DNA from: DATHYZ01 sp035458865 | GTDB taxonomy: Bacteria > Chloroflexota > Limnocylindria > Limnocylindrales > CSP1-4 | Direction: 5' to 3' | DNA: 13,624 bases | Assembly (NCBI GenBank): GCA_035458865.1 | Contig: DATHYZ010000143.1 | Coordinates: 1-13,624, forward strand | Part shown: positions 6,761 through 13,281 of the stretch, in pieces | Layout: each line of letters opens with the position of its first letter | How positions within the stretch are numbered: position 1 is the stretch's first letter | The notes under the pieces: model-generated | Told to the model about the DNA's origin: nothing | The model's database searches: none | What the model saw: only the letters and a program-made list of their open reading frames with translations | Made by a program: the position numbers and the translations under genes

Positions 6761-7081
6761 ATGACGAAGTTCCTCTTCACCGGCAGCTACACCGCAGAGG
6801 GCGCGAAGGGCGTCCTGAAGGAGGGCGGCACGGGGAGACGCGCTGCCACCGAGAAGCTGGTCGCATCCCTTGGCGGCACGGTCGAGGCGTACTACTTCGC
6901 CTTCGGCAGCGACGACTTCTTCCTTATCGCCGATCTTCCCGGTAATGCCGCGGCTGCCGCCGGGGCGCTGACGGCGGCGGCGACCGGGGCGATCAGCACG
7001 CGGACCATCGTGCTCCTGACCCCCGAGGAGATCGACGCGGCCGCCAAGCTGTCGCCGGAGTACCGCGCCCCCGGAGGCTGA
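6761..7081 (+). CDS. GYD-domain protein
   Basis: The protein has 106 residues. It fits the small alpha/beta-barrel GYD family: MTKFLFTGSYTAEGAKGVLK at the front, RRAATEKLVASLGGTVEAYY (26-45) as helix plus strand, then FGSDDFFLIADLPGNAAAAA (48-67) and a closing STRTIVLLTPEEIDAA stretch. The family is named for a Gly-Tyr-Asp motif; the matching place here reads FGSDDFF, so the exact triplet is changed. The biochemical role of the family is unknown; its members look like small cytoplasmic dimeric ferredoxin-like proteins. An in-frame ATG at 6725 exists, but the start at 6761 is preferred because CAGGAGG (6747-6753) lies seven bases before it and the conserved domain begins right there. It is a single-gene unit followed by the tRNA gene. 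Confidence 0.88.
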   Translation: MTKFLFTGSYTAEGAKGVLKEGGTGRRAATEKLVASLGGTVEAYYFAFGSDDFFLIADLPGNAAAAAGALTAAATGAISTRTIVLLTPEEIDAAAKLSPEYRAPGG

Positions 7082-7085
7082 GCCG

Positions 7086-7117
7086 AGGGGCCAGCGCATC
7101 CCGCAGCCGGGGCCCCT
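7086..7117 (+). terminator. Inverted repeat after the GYD-domain gene
   Basis: aggggcc (7086-7092) pairs with ggcccct (7111-7117) over 7 bp with an 18-base loop, directly after the GYD-domain stop. The loop is long and no T-run follows, so this is a weak terminator candidate. Confidence 0.3.
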
Positions 7118-7132
7118 GGATCGCGCTTGGCC

Positions 7133-7138
7133 TATACT
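7133..7138 (+). promoter_or_regulatory. -10 box (TATACT) of tRNA-Thr
   Basis: TATACT is one mismatch from the consensus TATAAT and ends nine bases before the first base of the tRNA, the spacing expected for a tRNA promoter with a very short 5' leader. The region 17 bases upstream has no good -35 box. Confidence 0.6.
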
Positions 7139-7147
7139 CGCCCCCGC

Positions 7148-7222
7148 GCCGACATAGCTCAGCGGTAGAGCAGCTGTTTCGTAAACAGCAGGTCCTCGGT
7201 TCGAATCCGAGTGTCGGCTCCA
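7148..7222 (+). tRNA. tRNA-Thr (anticodon CGT), CCA encoded
   Basis: The full cloverleaf can be drawn. Acceptor GCCGACA (7148-7154) pairs with TGTCGGC (7212-7218). The D stem is GCTC/GAGC around AGCGGTA. The anticodon stem GCTGT/ACAGC encloses the loop TTCGTAA, giving anticodon CGT (7180-7182), which reads ACG threonine codons. The variable loop is AGGTC, and the T arm is CTCGG-TTCGAAT-CCGAG. The discriminator base is T (7219), followed by an encoded CCA (7220-7222). All stems pair without mismatch. A promoter box precedes and a hairpin terminator follows, so the gene is its own transcription unit. Confidence 0.97.
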
Positions 7223-7234
7223 GCGAACTGAACG

Positions 7235-7262
7235 TGAAACCCGGTCGAGAGGCCGGGTTTCA
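7235..7262 (+). terminator. Terminator hairpin of tRNA-Thr
   Basis: tgaaacccgg (7235-7244) pairs with ccgggtttca (7253-7262), 10 bp with an 8-base loop, starting 12 bases after the tRNA CCA. The A/T-rich base of the stem puts three T residues at its 3' side, the usual design of an intrinsic terminator in GC-rich genomes. Confidence 0.75.
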
Positions 7263-7310
7263 TGGTTGCCACGGCAAGGCCCCCGCGCATTGGGCCGACT
7301 GGCTGTGGGG

Positions 7311-7316
7311 TACACT
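7311..7316 (+). promoter_or_regulatory. Possible -10 box (TACACT) of the membrane-protein gene
   Basis: TACACT lies 37 bases before the ATG at 7354. TTGGGC at 7290-7295 could be a poor -35 box with a 15-base spacer. It sits after the tRNA terminator, so the downstream gene would be transcribed independently. Confidence 0.4.
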
Positions 7317-7353
7317 CCGGCTGCTCGTCAACCCGGGTCGCGAGGTCATGACG

Positions 7354-8481
7354 ATGGCGGCTCGCATCCCCGCCGGATCGGTCGAAGAGACAGCGAGCGT
7401 GGCGTCGCCGGGGGCAGGTGCGGCGCCGATCGCGGGTCGCCGCCCGCCGACCCCACTCGAGGCGATCTCGCTCCGGACCGGGGTCCCCCACATCGTGGTG
7501 GTGCTCGCGGTGACCTGCCTCCTGGGCCTGCCGCTCATGCCGTACGTCTTCCCCGGGCGCGAGCGCGAGCTGTTCACCAGCGTGTTCCTGCCGCACCTGG
7601 GCCGGCTCGACGAGCCGCTCGACGCGGTCTACCAGGTCCTGGTGATCGCGACCGTGGTCTTCTCGCCGTTGGCGACCAGCTACATGCTGGACCGCGTCTG
7701 GCGGACACCCGCCCGCGCTCCATGGCTGGGCGAGGCGATCACGCCGGAGGTCGAGGCGACGGTTGCGTCAGGCCGCCGCCTTGGGCCGCCGTTCGTCATC
7801 GGGGCGCTGGTGCTGCTGCCGATGCTCGTGCAGTACCTGCTGTCGGGCTACGTCCAGAGCACCGCCGACGCCGCCGTGGCCGCGTTGGAGGTGGCGGTCG
7901 TGCTGCTCCGGTTCGCCGTGCTCTTCTCGTTCGTCTGGTGCTACATCCGCTCGCTCGTCGGCCTGGCCCGGATCTGTGCGCTGCGGCTCGACCTCCTGCC
8001 GTCGTACCAGGATCCCTGGCTGGGGACCCGACCGCTCGGCTCGCTCGCCCTCTCGCTGTCCGCCGTCTACTCGGTCGGCCTCGCGCTGGGCGTCTCGATC
8101 ACGATCGCGGCGCCGGCCGCTGCGATCGTGGTCCCCCTGGTCGTGGGCCTGTTCCTGCTCGGGGCGCTGCTCTTCTTCCTTCCGCTCAGGTCGGTCCACC
8201 GCCAGATGGCCCAGGAGAAGGCCAGCGAGGAGGCCTGGGTACGAGAGCAGCTGGCGTCGCTCGTCGCCGTGTCACGCCGACAGGCTCAGCCCGTCCCGTC
8301 GGATCCGACCACGGCGCTGCAGCGTGCGCTCACGATCGATCTGGCCGAGCGCCACGTGGCGGCGATCCGGACGTGGCCGATCGACATGTCCATCGCCGTT
8401 CGATTGGCCACCTCGATCGCGCTGCCGCTGACCCTGACCCTGGCCGGCCGCCAGCTCATGCTCAGCGTCCTCGGCGTCTGA
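7354..8481 (+). CDS. Polytopic membrane protein of unknown function
   Basis: The protein has 375 residues from this start. A hydrophilic N-terminus of about 43 residues is followed by hydrophobic segments at about 45-66, 90-112, 146-168, 177-204, 228-250, 253-278 and 345-370, so six or seven membrane passes are likely. Between the last two lies a charged stretch (about 279-343, with RQMAQEKASEEAWVREQL) that should form a cytoplasmic helical region. I see no ABC, kinase, transporter or enzyme signature and cannot assign a family. The frame is open back to 7234, but that part overlaps the tRNA terminator hairpin and is unlikely to be translated. ATG 7354 has GAGGT seven bases upstream; ATG 7348, two codons earlier, has it almost adjacent and is less likely. 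The neighbouring DinB gene is convergent and offers no functional clue. Confidence 0.82.
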   Translation: MAARIPAGSVEETASVASPGAGAAPIAGRRPPTPLEAISLRTGVPHIVVVLAVTCLLGLPLMPYVFPGRERELFTSVFLPHLGRLDEPLDAVYQVLVIATVVFSPLATSYMLDRVWRTPARAPWLGEAITPEVEATVASGRRLGPPFVIGALVLLPMLVQYLLSGYVQSTADAAVAALEVAVVLLRFAVLFSFVWCYIRSLVGLARICALRLDLLPSYQDPWLGTRPLGSLALSLSAVYSVGLALGVSITIAAPAAAIVVPLVVGLFLLGALLFFLPLRSVHRQMAQEKASEEAWVREQLASLVAVSRRQAQPVPSDPTTALQRALTIDLAERHVAAIRTWPIDMSIAVRLATSIALPLTLTLAGRQLMLSVLGV

Positions 8482-8570
8482 TCCGTCGGCTCAGGCGATC
8501 ACGTTCGGAAGCCGGCAACGAGGCCGGTCTCGTGGTGTCCGCGGCCCGTTCCCGGCCGGTCGCGGGGCCC
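8482..8570. other. Convergent intergenic gap, no clear terminator
   Basis: This 89-base gap lies between the membrane-protein gene and the DinB-family gene, which face each other. It contains several short GC-rich repeats (for example gccgg copies around 8511-8527), but no stem longer than about 5 bp that I could confirm. I see nothing else in it. Confidence 0.4.
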
Positions 8571-9077
8571 TCAGCGCCAGAGATCGACCTGGTCCAGGCC
8601 GGCCGCGCCAAGGGCCTCGTTCAGCTCGGCGATGTGGTAGACGTCGTGGCTGAAGACCCGTTGGATGACCCAACCGCGGGTGTGGGCCCAGGTCTCATCG
8701 CCGAAGGTGCGGCGGATCTCTTCGTCCAGCATCCCGGTCGTCCAACGGTCGAGGCAGTCCTCGACGATGCGGAAGGTGGACGTGAGCGCCGCCGCGAGCT
8801 GGTCCGCGTCCAGGGCAGGCTCCAGGTACTCGTCGCCCGGGCAGCGGTGCAGGGCGTCCGGGAAGGGGGTGGTATCTGCGCCCGGCTCACCGGCGAAGCC
8901 GCAGAGCCAGGAGACCCGCTGGCACGCCAGATGGCCGATCGTCGCCCAGAGCGGCCAGCGCCCGGCCGCGGGCACGATCGCCAGCTGCGCCTGGGTCAGC
9001 GACGCGACGACGTCGCGGAGCCGCTGGTCGTACCCGGGCCAGCTGCCGTAGGCCGACCGGATCGTGGGATCCTGCAT
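8571..9077 (-). CDS. DinB-family (YfiT/DinB-like) putative metal-binding protein
   Basis: The protein has 168 residues, the usual size of this four-helix-bundle family. The first helix ends in a loop and PLWATIGHLACQRVSW (42-57) forms the second, with His49 at the place of the first metal ligand. The last long helix holds GWVIQRVFSHDVYHIAELNEAL (135-156), with His144 and His148 as the H-x3-H pair that completes the usual three-histidine site. DinB-like proteins include mycothiol- or bacillithiol-dependent transferases and many members of unknown activity, so no substrate is proposed. The tandem GNAT in this window is mycothiol-synthase-like, but the two genes are about 2 kb apart and a link is speculative. 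ATG 9077 is chosen because the family's first helix starts close by. There is no strong Shine-Dalgarno sequence, and a TATCGT box lies seven bases upstream. The frame stays open far upstream, but only as a shadow of the transporter gene. Confidence 0.9.
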   Translation of the reverse strand: MQDPTIRSAYGSWPGYDQRLRDVVASLTQAQLAIVPAAGRWPLWATIGHLACQRVSWLCGFAGEPGADTTPFPDALHRCPGDEYLEPALDADQLAAALTSTFRIVEDCLDRWTTGMLDEEIRRTFGDETWAHTRGWVIQRVFSHDVYHIAELNEALGAAGLDQVDLWR

Positions 9078-9084
9078 GCCCGCC

Positions 9085-9090
9085 ACGATA
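9085..9090 (-). promoter_or_regulatory. Possible -10 box (TATCGT) of the DinB-family gene
   Basis: On the minus strand TATCGT is followed by ggcgggc and then the ATG at 9077. The spacing predicts a leaderless mRNA, although GGCGGG could act as a very weak ribosome binding site. The same hexamer appears before the 440-residue gene and the solute-binding protein gene. Confidence 0.35.
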
Positions 9091-9197
9091 CGTCGCGACC
9101 AGGGTCGGGGGCGTGCCCTCGCCGGCCGCCGTCGACAGCCATGGCACCTGTCAGACCCGTTCACGGGCTGGCGTCGCGTCCGAGGCCGGCGGACAGC

Positions 9198-9230
9198 GAA
9201 GAGCCGGGGCCGTTCGGACCCCGGCTCTTC
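9198..9230 (-). terminator. Terminator hairpin of the MMPL transporter gene
   Basis: gaagagccgggg (9198-9209) pairs with ccccggctcttc (9219-9230), 12 bp with a 9-base loop that can itself pair two more bases. It begins about 30 bases beyond the MMPL stop codon on the minus strand and lies before the DinB-family gene, so it separates the two units. No long T-run follows. Confidence 0.75.
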
Positions 9231-9259
9231 AGCCTTGCTGGTGGGTGAGCGATCGGCGA

Positions 9260-11590
9260 TCAGCTGTCGGCCTCGACCGGGACCGGCTCGGGCCGGAAGC
9301 CCGGCCGGCGGGTCCAGCCGACCGGCGGCCGCGGATGCGCGGGCTCTTCCTCGAGACCGGTTTCCGGCTCGGTCTCGATCGTGACCCGCGGCAGCCAGCC
9401 GAGCCACGAGGGCAGGTACCAGTTCCGGTCGCCGAGCACGGTCATGACGGCCGGCAGGATCACGCTCCGGATGATCGTGGCATCGATGAAGACCGCGACC
9501 GCCAGGCCGAGTCCCAGCTGCTGGATCATCGCGAACTTCATCGTCACGAAGACCGCGAACACCACGACCATGATCGCCGCGGCGCTCGTGATGGTCCCGG
9601 CCGTGATCGAGATGCCACGGCTGACGGCCGTCCTCGAGTCGAGGCCGCGGTCGCGAGCCTCCTTGATGCGGGTCAGGATGAAGAAGTGGTAGTCCATCGA
9701 GAGGCCGTAGACGATCGTGAAGACGAACAGCGGCACGAAGCTCTCGATGACCGGACCGGGGATCACGCCCAACGGCTCGGCGACCCAGCCATCCTGGAAG
9801 ACCAGGGTCATGATCCCGTAGGCGGCGCCGGTGGCGAGCAGGTTGAGGGCGATCGCCGTCGTCGGGATGACGATCGAGCGGAAGGCGACCAAGAGCAGCA
9901 GGAACGACAGCCCGAGGACGAAGGCCAGGACGAGCGGGATGCCGTCGGTGAAGATGCGGGTCGTGTCCAGGACGGCGGCGGCGCTGCCTGAGACGTAGGC
10001 CTCGACGCCGGGAAGATCGCCGAAGACCGACGGGACGACGGTCTGGCGGAAGCGCTGGACGGTCGCCTGGTTGACCGGGTCGTTCTGGTCGCCGGGCATG
10101 ACGAACACCAGGCGGGCGACGGTGCCATCGGCCGAGGGCACGACCGCCATGGGTCCGCTGACCCCGCCGTCGGCCAGGGCGGCCGGCTCGAAGGCGGCGA
10201 TGGCAGCCTGGGTGGCCGGCTCGTCGGCCTCGGTCACCACGACGGACAGGCGGAGCGTCGTGCCCTGCGGCCACTCCTCGTTGAGGACCTTGATGGCGGC
10301 CACGCCATCCACGTTCGGCGGGAAGTTGGCGATGTCGGTGGCGCCCATACGGAGATGTCCGAGCGGGGCGGCGACGACGAGCAGGATCGTCACGGCCGCG
10401 ATCCCGAAGGCCACGGGCCGCTGGACCACGACCCCGACGATCCGGGCCCAGACGCCCGTCCCGTCGCCGCGCCCGCGGGACAGGAACGGGATCCGGCCGC
10501 GGTCGACGCGGTCGCCAAGGATCGCCAGCGTCGCCGGCAGGAAGGTGAGGCTGCCGAGGACCGCGACGAGGACGACGCCGATCATGCCGACGGCCATCGA
10601 GTCGAGGATGGGCACGCGCAGGAGGAAGAGGCCGGCCAGCGAAGCGGCCACGGCCAGCCCGGAGAAGAAGACCGCGCGTCCCGCGGTGCCGCTGGCGGTC
10701 TCGATGGCGACCAGCCGGTCCTTGCCATCGCGCCGCTCGCTCCGGTAGCGGGTGATCATGAAGAGGGAGTAGTCCACGCCGACGGCAAGCCCGATGAGGA
10801 CGACCAGCTGGCTCGCGCTCATCGCCACCGGCGAGACGACCTGGCTGTAGATGGCGAGGATCCCGAACCCTCCGAGCAGCGCGGTCAGGGCAAGAACGAG
10901 CGGGACCGCGGCTGCGACCGCCGCGCCGAAGGCGACCAGCAGGATGAGGAAGGTCGCCGGCAGGGTGACCTTCAGCGAGCCGTCGAGGTCGTCGCCGACC
11001 AGCTTGTTGAGGTCCTCGTTGATCATCGAGTTGCTGAGCGAGCGGATCTCGAGCTCGGGATAGGCGGTGCGGACCTGGTCGAGGACCGGGCGGATGGCGG
11101 CAGTCTTCGCCATGACGACGCCGTTCTCGCCGCCGATCGACCCCAGCAGCTGGACGCTGCTGCCGTCCGCCGAGAACATCGCCGCGGCAGCCGGCACGGA
11201 ATAGGGATCGATGAGGCTGTCGAGGGCCGGCTGGCCGGTCCCGTCGGTGACCGCGCGAAGGCGGGTGGCGATGTCGGTGACGGCCGCCTGGTAGGCCGGG
11301 TCATCGGTCGTTAGCGCCGCGGACCGGATGACGACGTAGAGGTCCTCCTTGGGGTCGCCGGTCCCGGCAGCCCCGAAGACCGCCTCGGCCCGGGCCGACT
11401 CGGTGTTCACGTCGCCGCTGTCCATCTGCGAGAAGGTGCGGGTGCCGCCCATCGCGAGGCTCACGGCGAAGAGGCCGATCGTGAGCACGAACCAGGCCGC
11501 GACGACGGGCCAGCGGTGCCTGGCGCTCCATGCCGCGACGCGGACGGTGAGGGGGGCGGAAGGCGTTCCGGATGCGCTGCCGAGGGTCAT
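9260..11590 (-). CDS. MMPL-family (RND superfamily) membrane transporter
   Basis: The protein has 776 residues and the two-fold repeat of this family. Each half has a membrane helix (about 27-48 and 392-411), an extracytoplasmic domain (about 50-205 and 412-550), and then a five-helix bundle (about 208-358 and 552-720). The proton-relay Asp-Tyr pairs expected in the middle of the bundle are both present: GLAVGVDYSLFMITRYRSE (D273, Y274) and YGLSMDYHFFILTRIKEA (D633, Y634). Such pumps use the proton gradient to export lipids, siderophores or drugs; the substrate cannot be told from sequence. The tail (about 735-776) is Pro/Glu-rich and cytoplasmic. The ATG at 11590 is preferred: AGGAG lies eight bases upstream and the amphipathic start matches relatives. 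An upstream in-frame ATG at 11653 would add 21 residues and lacks such a site. It stands alone between two terminators. Confidence 0.95.
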   Translation of the reverse strand: MTLGSASGTPSAPLTVRVAAWSARHRWPVVAAWFVLTIGLFAVSLAMGGTRTFSQMDSGDVNTESARAEAVFGAAGTGDPKEDLYVVIRSAALTTDDPAYQAAVTDIATRLRAVTDGTGQPALDSLIDPYSVPAAAAMFSADGSSVQLLGSIGGENGVVMAKTAAIRPVLDQVRTAYPELEIRSLSNSMINEDLNKLVGDDLDGSLKVTLPATFLILLVAFGAAVAAAVPLVLALTALLGGFGILAIYSQVVSPVAMSASQLVVLIGLAVGVDYSLFMITRYRSERRDGKDRLVAIETASGTAGRAVFFSGLAVAASLAGLFLLRVPILDSMAVGMIGVVLVAVLGSLTFLPATLAILGDRVDRGRIPFLSRGRGDGTGVWARIVGVVVQRPVAFGIAAVTILLVVAAPLGHLRMGATDIANFPPNVDGVAAIKVLNEEWPQGTTLRLSVVVTEADEPATQAAIAAFEPAALADGGVSGPMAVVPSADGTVARLVFVMPGDQNDPVNQATVQRFRQTVVPSVFGDLPGVEAYVSGSAAAVLDTTRIFTDGIPLVLAFVLGLSFLLLLVAFRSIVIPTTAIALNLLATGAAYGIMTLVFQDGWVAEPLGVIPGPVIESFVPLFVFTIVYGLSMDYHFFILTRIKEARDRGLDSRTAVSRGISITAGTITSAAAIMVVVFAVFVTMKFAMIQQLGLGLAVAVFIDATIIRSVILPAVMTVLGDRNWYLPSWLGWLPRVTIETEPETGLEEEPAHPRPPVGWTRRPGFRPEPVPVEADS

Positions 11591-11829
11591 GGTGGATGCT
11601 CCTGGTGCTCCGGGACGCACCAAGAGCGTGGCTTCGCGAGCGCGGATCCGCATCAGGCCCGGGTCGCGACCGGGGAAGGGGCGAATGCCGGGTCGGCGAT
11701 GCGACAGATGACGCAGGCCCGGCCGCGGACGGGCCTATCGGCGCGATCGGCGCACACGGAAAGGGGCCCTCCGGCCACCCGGCCGGAGGGCCCCTTCGTC
11801 AGGGCGAAGTCAAACGGTCGCCGAACCGT
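11591..11829. other. Intergenic region between solute-binding protein and MMPL genes
   Basis: This 239-base gap lies between two minus-strand genes. It holds the strong hairpin at 11761-11796 near the solute-binding gene and the AGGAG site (11599-11603) of the transporter gene. The transporter promoter must lie between them, but I could not pick out a convincing -10 or -35 box. I see no small gene. Confidence 0.5.
11761..11796 (-). terminator. Strong terminator of the solute-binding protein gene
   Basis: aaggggccctccggcc (11761-11776) and ggccggagggcccctt (11781-11796) pair without mismatch over 16 bp around a 4-base loop. The hairpin begins 33 bases after the solute-binding protein stop on the minus strand and ends in three T residues. 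It is the strongest hairpin in the window and clearly separates the ABC genes from the MMPL gene. Confidence 0.85.
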
Positions 11830-13239
11830 CTACCAGGTGCACTCGTTGGGCGGAGCGGCCGGATCGCAGTCGGCCTGGGTAGCGATCTGCTCGACGATCT
11901 CCAGCGACTTCTCCGCGTCGAGGAGGATCGGGTCGCCCGCCGTGCCGTCCGCCTGGAACGGCGTGTACGCCGCCCGGACGTCGTTGACGCCGCCGTCGGT
12001 GTAGAGGCCGGATCCGGTGATGCCGTCGTAGTCGATGTCCTTGCCTTCGCGGATCATCGCCAGGCAGTCGGCGTACGTGTAGCACTTCTCGCCGCCGTCA
12101 CCGACCTCGAACATCGCGGGCGCCCAGGCGCTCGCCTTGTACGAGCCGGCGGCCTCGACCGCGAGCGCGGTCTGGACCAGCAGGTCGTACGTCGAGTAGG
12201 CGTACGGGTTGTCGGCCCCGTACGGGTCCTTGATGTCGAACTGATCCACCAGGGCGTCCGTCTCGCCGTCACGCAACGGCTGGTAGAACGCCCAGGCGTC
12301 GGTGGACGTGTCGGGCGAGAAGGCCGCGTAGCCGATGCCCTTCTGGGTGGCGATGGTCTCGGCGCCCAGGGTGCCGATGAACTCGGACTGGCTCCAGCCG
12401 GTCTCACCGATCCAGTTGAGTGACAGGCCGGCCGAAGCCGCCTGCTTGATGAGCGTCGCCGACTCGACCGAGCCGGCCTGGACGATGACGGCGTCCGGCT
12501 GGAGGCCGGCGATCCGCTGGGCCTCGGCCGCATAGGACGGCTGCTCGGCCGGGACGTCGATCCGGGCCAGGACCTCGAGTCCGAGCACATCGGCTGCGGC
12601 CTCGGCCGCGTTGGCCGCGAGCTGGAAGCCCTCGACCTGCGTGGCGAAGATGACGACCTTGGTCGCGCCGATGGACTCGGCGTACTGGCTGCCGGACGTG
12701 CCGAGCGCCTCGTCGAGGCCCTGGGCCCGGAAGATCGGCTCAGCCGCCTTGCCGCCAAGGTTGCCGGGGATGGCCCCGCCGTGGACCGACGGTCCGAGCG
12801 GCGAGTCGTTCTCCTGCCACCAGTCCATCATGAAGTCGCGGTAGGTCCGGTAGCCGTGGGCGATGCTCACGACGATCTCGGCGCCGTGCTGCTCGAGACA
12901 GGTCCGGGCAGCCTGCGCCTCACCGACCGTGCCGAGGTCCTCCGAGACGAGGTCCCACTCGCGTCCGAGCGGCGGGTCCTCGTTGATGACCGACTGGATC
13001 GGGAAGGCCACGTCGGCCGTGAGGGCCGGACCGTACGGGGCGAACTCGCCCGTGTAGTAGGCCAACTCGCAGACGACCACCGGCTCCGTCGACATCGACG
13101 GCTCGGCGCTGGCGGCCGTGCTGGCGCCAGGGCTTGCGGCCGGGGATTCGGTCGCCCCGGTGCTGCAGGCCGCAGCGACAAGGGCGAGCACGGCGAGTCC
13201 GACCGCGAAACGGCCTGACCTGATGCTTCTGATCCTCAC
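11830..13239 (-). CDS. ABC transporter solute-binding lipoprotein, branched-chain amino acid/amide (LivK-like) type
   Basis: The protein has 469 residues. The signal RIRSIRSGRFAVGLAVLAL ends in lipobox VAAAC (Cys25), followed by a Ser/Ala/Pro linker to about 52. The mature part has the two-lobe periplasmic-binding type 1 order: a first strand leading into LAYYTGEFAPYG (59-70, compare the LTGPxxxxG start of LivK-like proteins), a hinge region with EIVVSIAHGY, a second lobe opening at GATKVVIFATQVEGFQ (191-206), PDAVIVQAGSVESATLIKQA (248-267), and LNWIGETGW. The place next to a LivF-type ATPase supports import of branched-chain amino acids, urea or other amides, but the ligand is unknown. Besides Cys25 there are six Cys (57, 114, 386, 392, 458, 467) that could form three disulfides. 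The GTG at 13239 is supported by AGGAGGAG (13247-13254). A TATCGT box in the 42-base gap before it suggests its own promoter. Confidence 0.92.
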   Translation of the reverse strand: MRIRSIRSGRFAVGLAVLALVAAACSTGATESPAASPGASTAASAEPSMSTEPVVVCELAYYTGEFAPYGPALTADVAFPIQSVINEDPPLGREWDLVSEDLGTVGEAQAARTCLEQHGAEIVVSIAHGYRTYRDFMMDWWQENDSPLGPSVHGGAIPGNLGGKAAEPIFRAQGLDEALGTSGSQYAESIGATKVVIFATQVEGFQLAANAAEAAADVLGLEVLARIDVPAEQPSYAAEAQRIAGLQPDAVIVQAGSVESATLIKQAASAGLSLNWIGETGWSQSEFIGTLGAETIATQKGIGYAAFSPDTSTDAWAFYQPLRDGETDALVDQFDIKDPYGADNPYAYSTYDLLVQTALAVEAAGSYKASAWAPAMFEVGDGGEKCYTYADCLAMIREGKDIDYDGITGSGLYTDGGVNDVRAAYTPFQADGTAGDPILLDAEKSLEIVEQIATQADCDPAAPPNECTW

Positions 13240-13265
13240 TGCGCTTCTCCTCCTGTGTGCTGCCG

Positions 13266-13271
13266 ACGATA
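13266..13271 (-). promoter_or_regulatory. Possible -10 box (TATCGT) of the solute-binding protein gene
   Basis: On the minus strand TATCGT follows a run of seven C and lies 26 bases before the GTG at 13239, between the LivF-type gene and the solute-binding protein gene. An extra promoter here would allow the binding protein to be made in excess over the ATPase, a common arrangement, but this is inference from one short box. Confidence 0.35.
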
Positions 13272-13281
13272 GGGGGGGTGG

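Noticed and set aside
6737..7315. Minus-strand open frame of 192 codons across the tRNA region, with an SDSNRGPAVYETAALPLSYVG-like stretch
   Set aside because: This is the well-known spurious protein produced by translating the antisense strand of a tRNA gene; the rest is the shadow of the GYD-domain gene.
7234..7353. Earlier start of the membrane protein at GTG 7234
   Set aside because: It lies within the tRNA terminator hairpin and upstream of the likely promoter box at 7311; the added residues are not conserved-looking.
7266..9248. 660-codon plus-strand open frame spanning the membrane-protein and DinB-family genes
   Set aside because: It crosses two genes of opposite direction and their gap, with low-complexity composition. 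A real gene here would contradict both.
9661..9720. His instead of Glu after the second SMDY motif of the MMPL transporter as a possible oddity
   Set aside because: SMDYH variants are, as far as I recall, frequent in MMPL proteins of high-GC bacteria, and both Asp-Tyr pairs are intact.
9078..10274. Upstream extension of the DinB-family frame (567 codons in total)
   Set aside because: The extension is an out-of-frame shadow of the MMPL transporter and passes through that gene's terminator hairpin.
10355..11314. 319-codon plus-strand open frame rich in Asp, Glu, Arg and Gln
   Set aside because: Antisense shadow of the MMPL gene; composition is typical of reverse-strand translation of hydrophobic GC-rich coding sequence.
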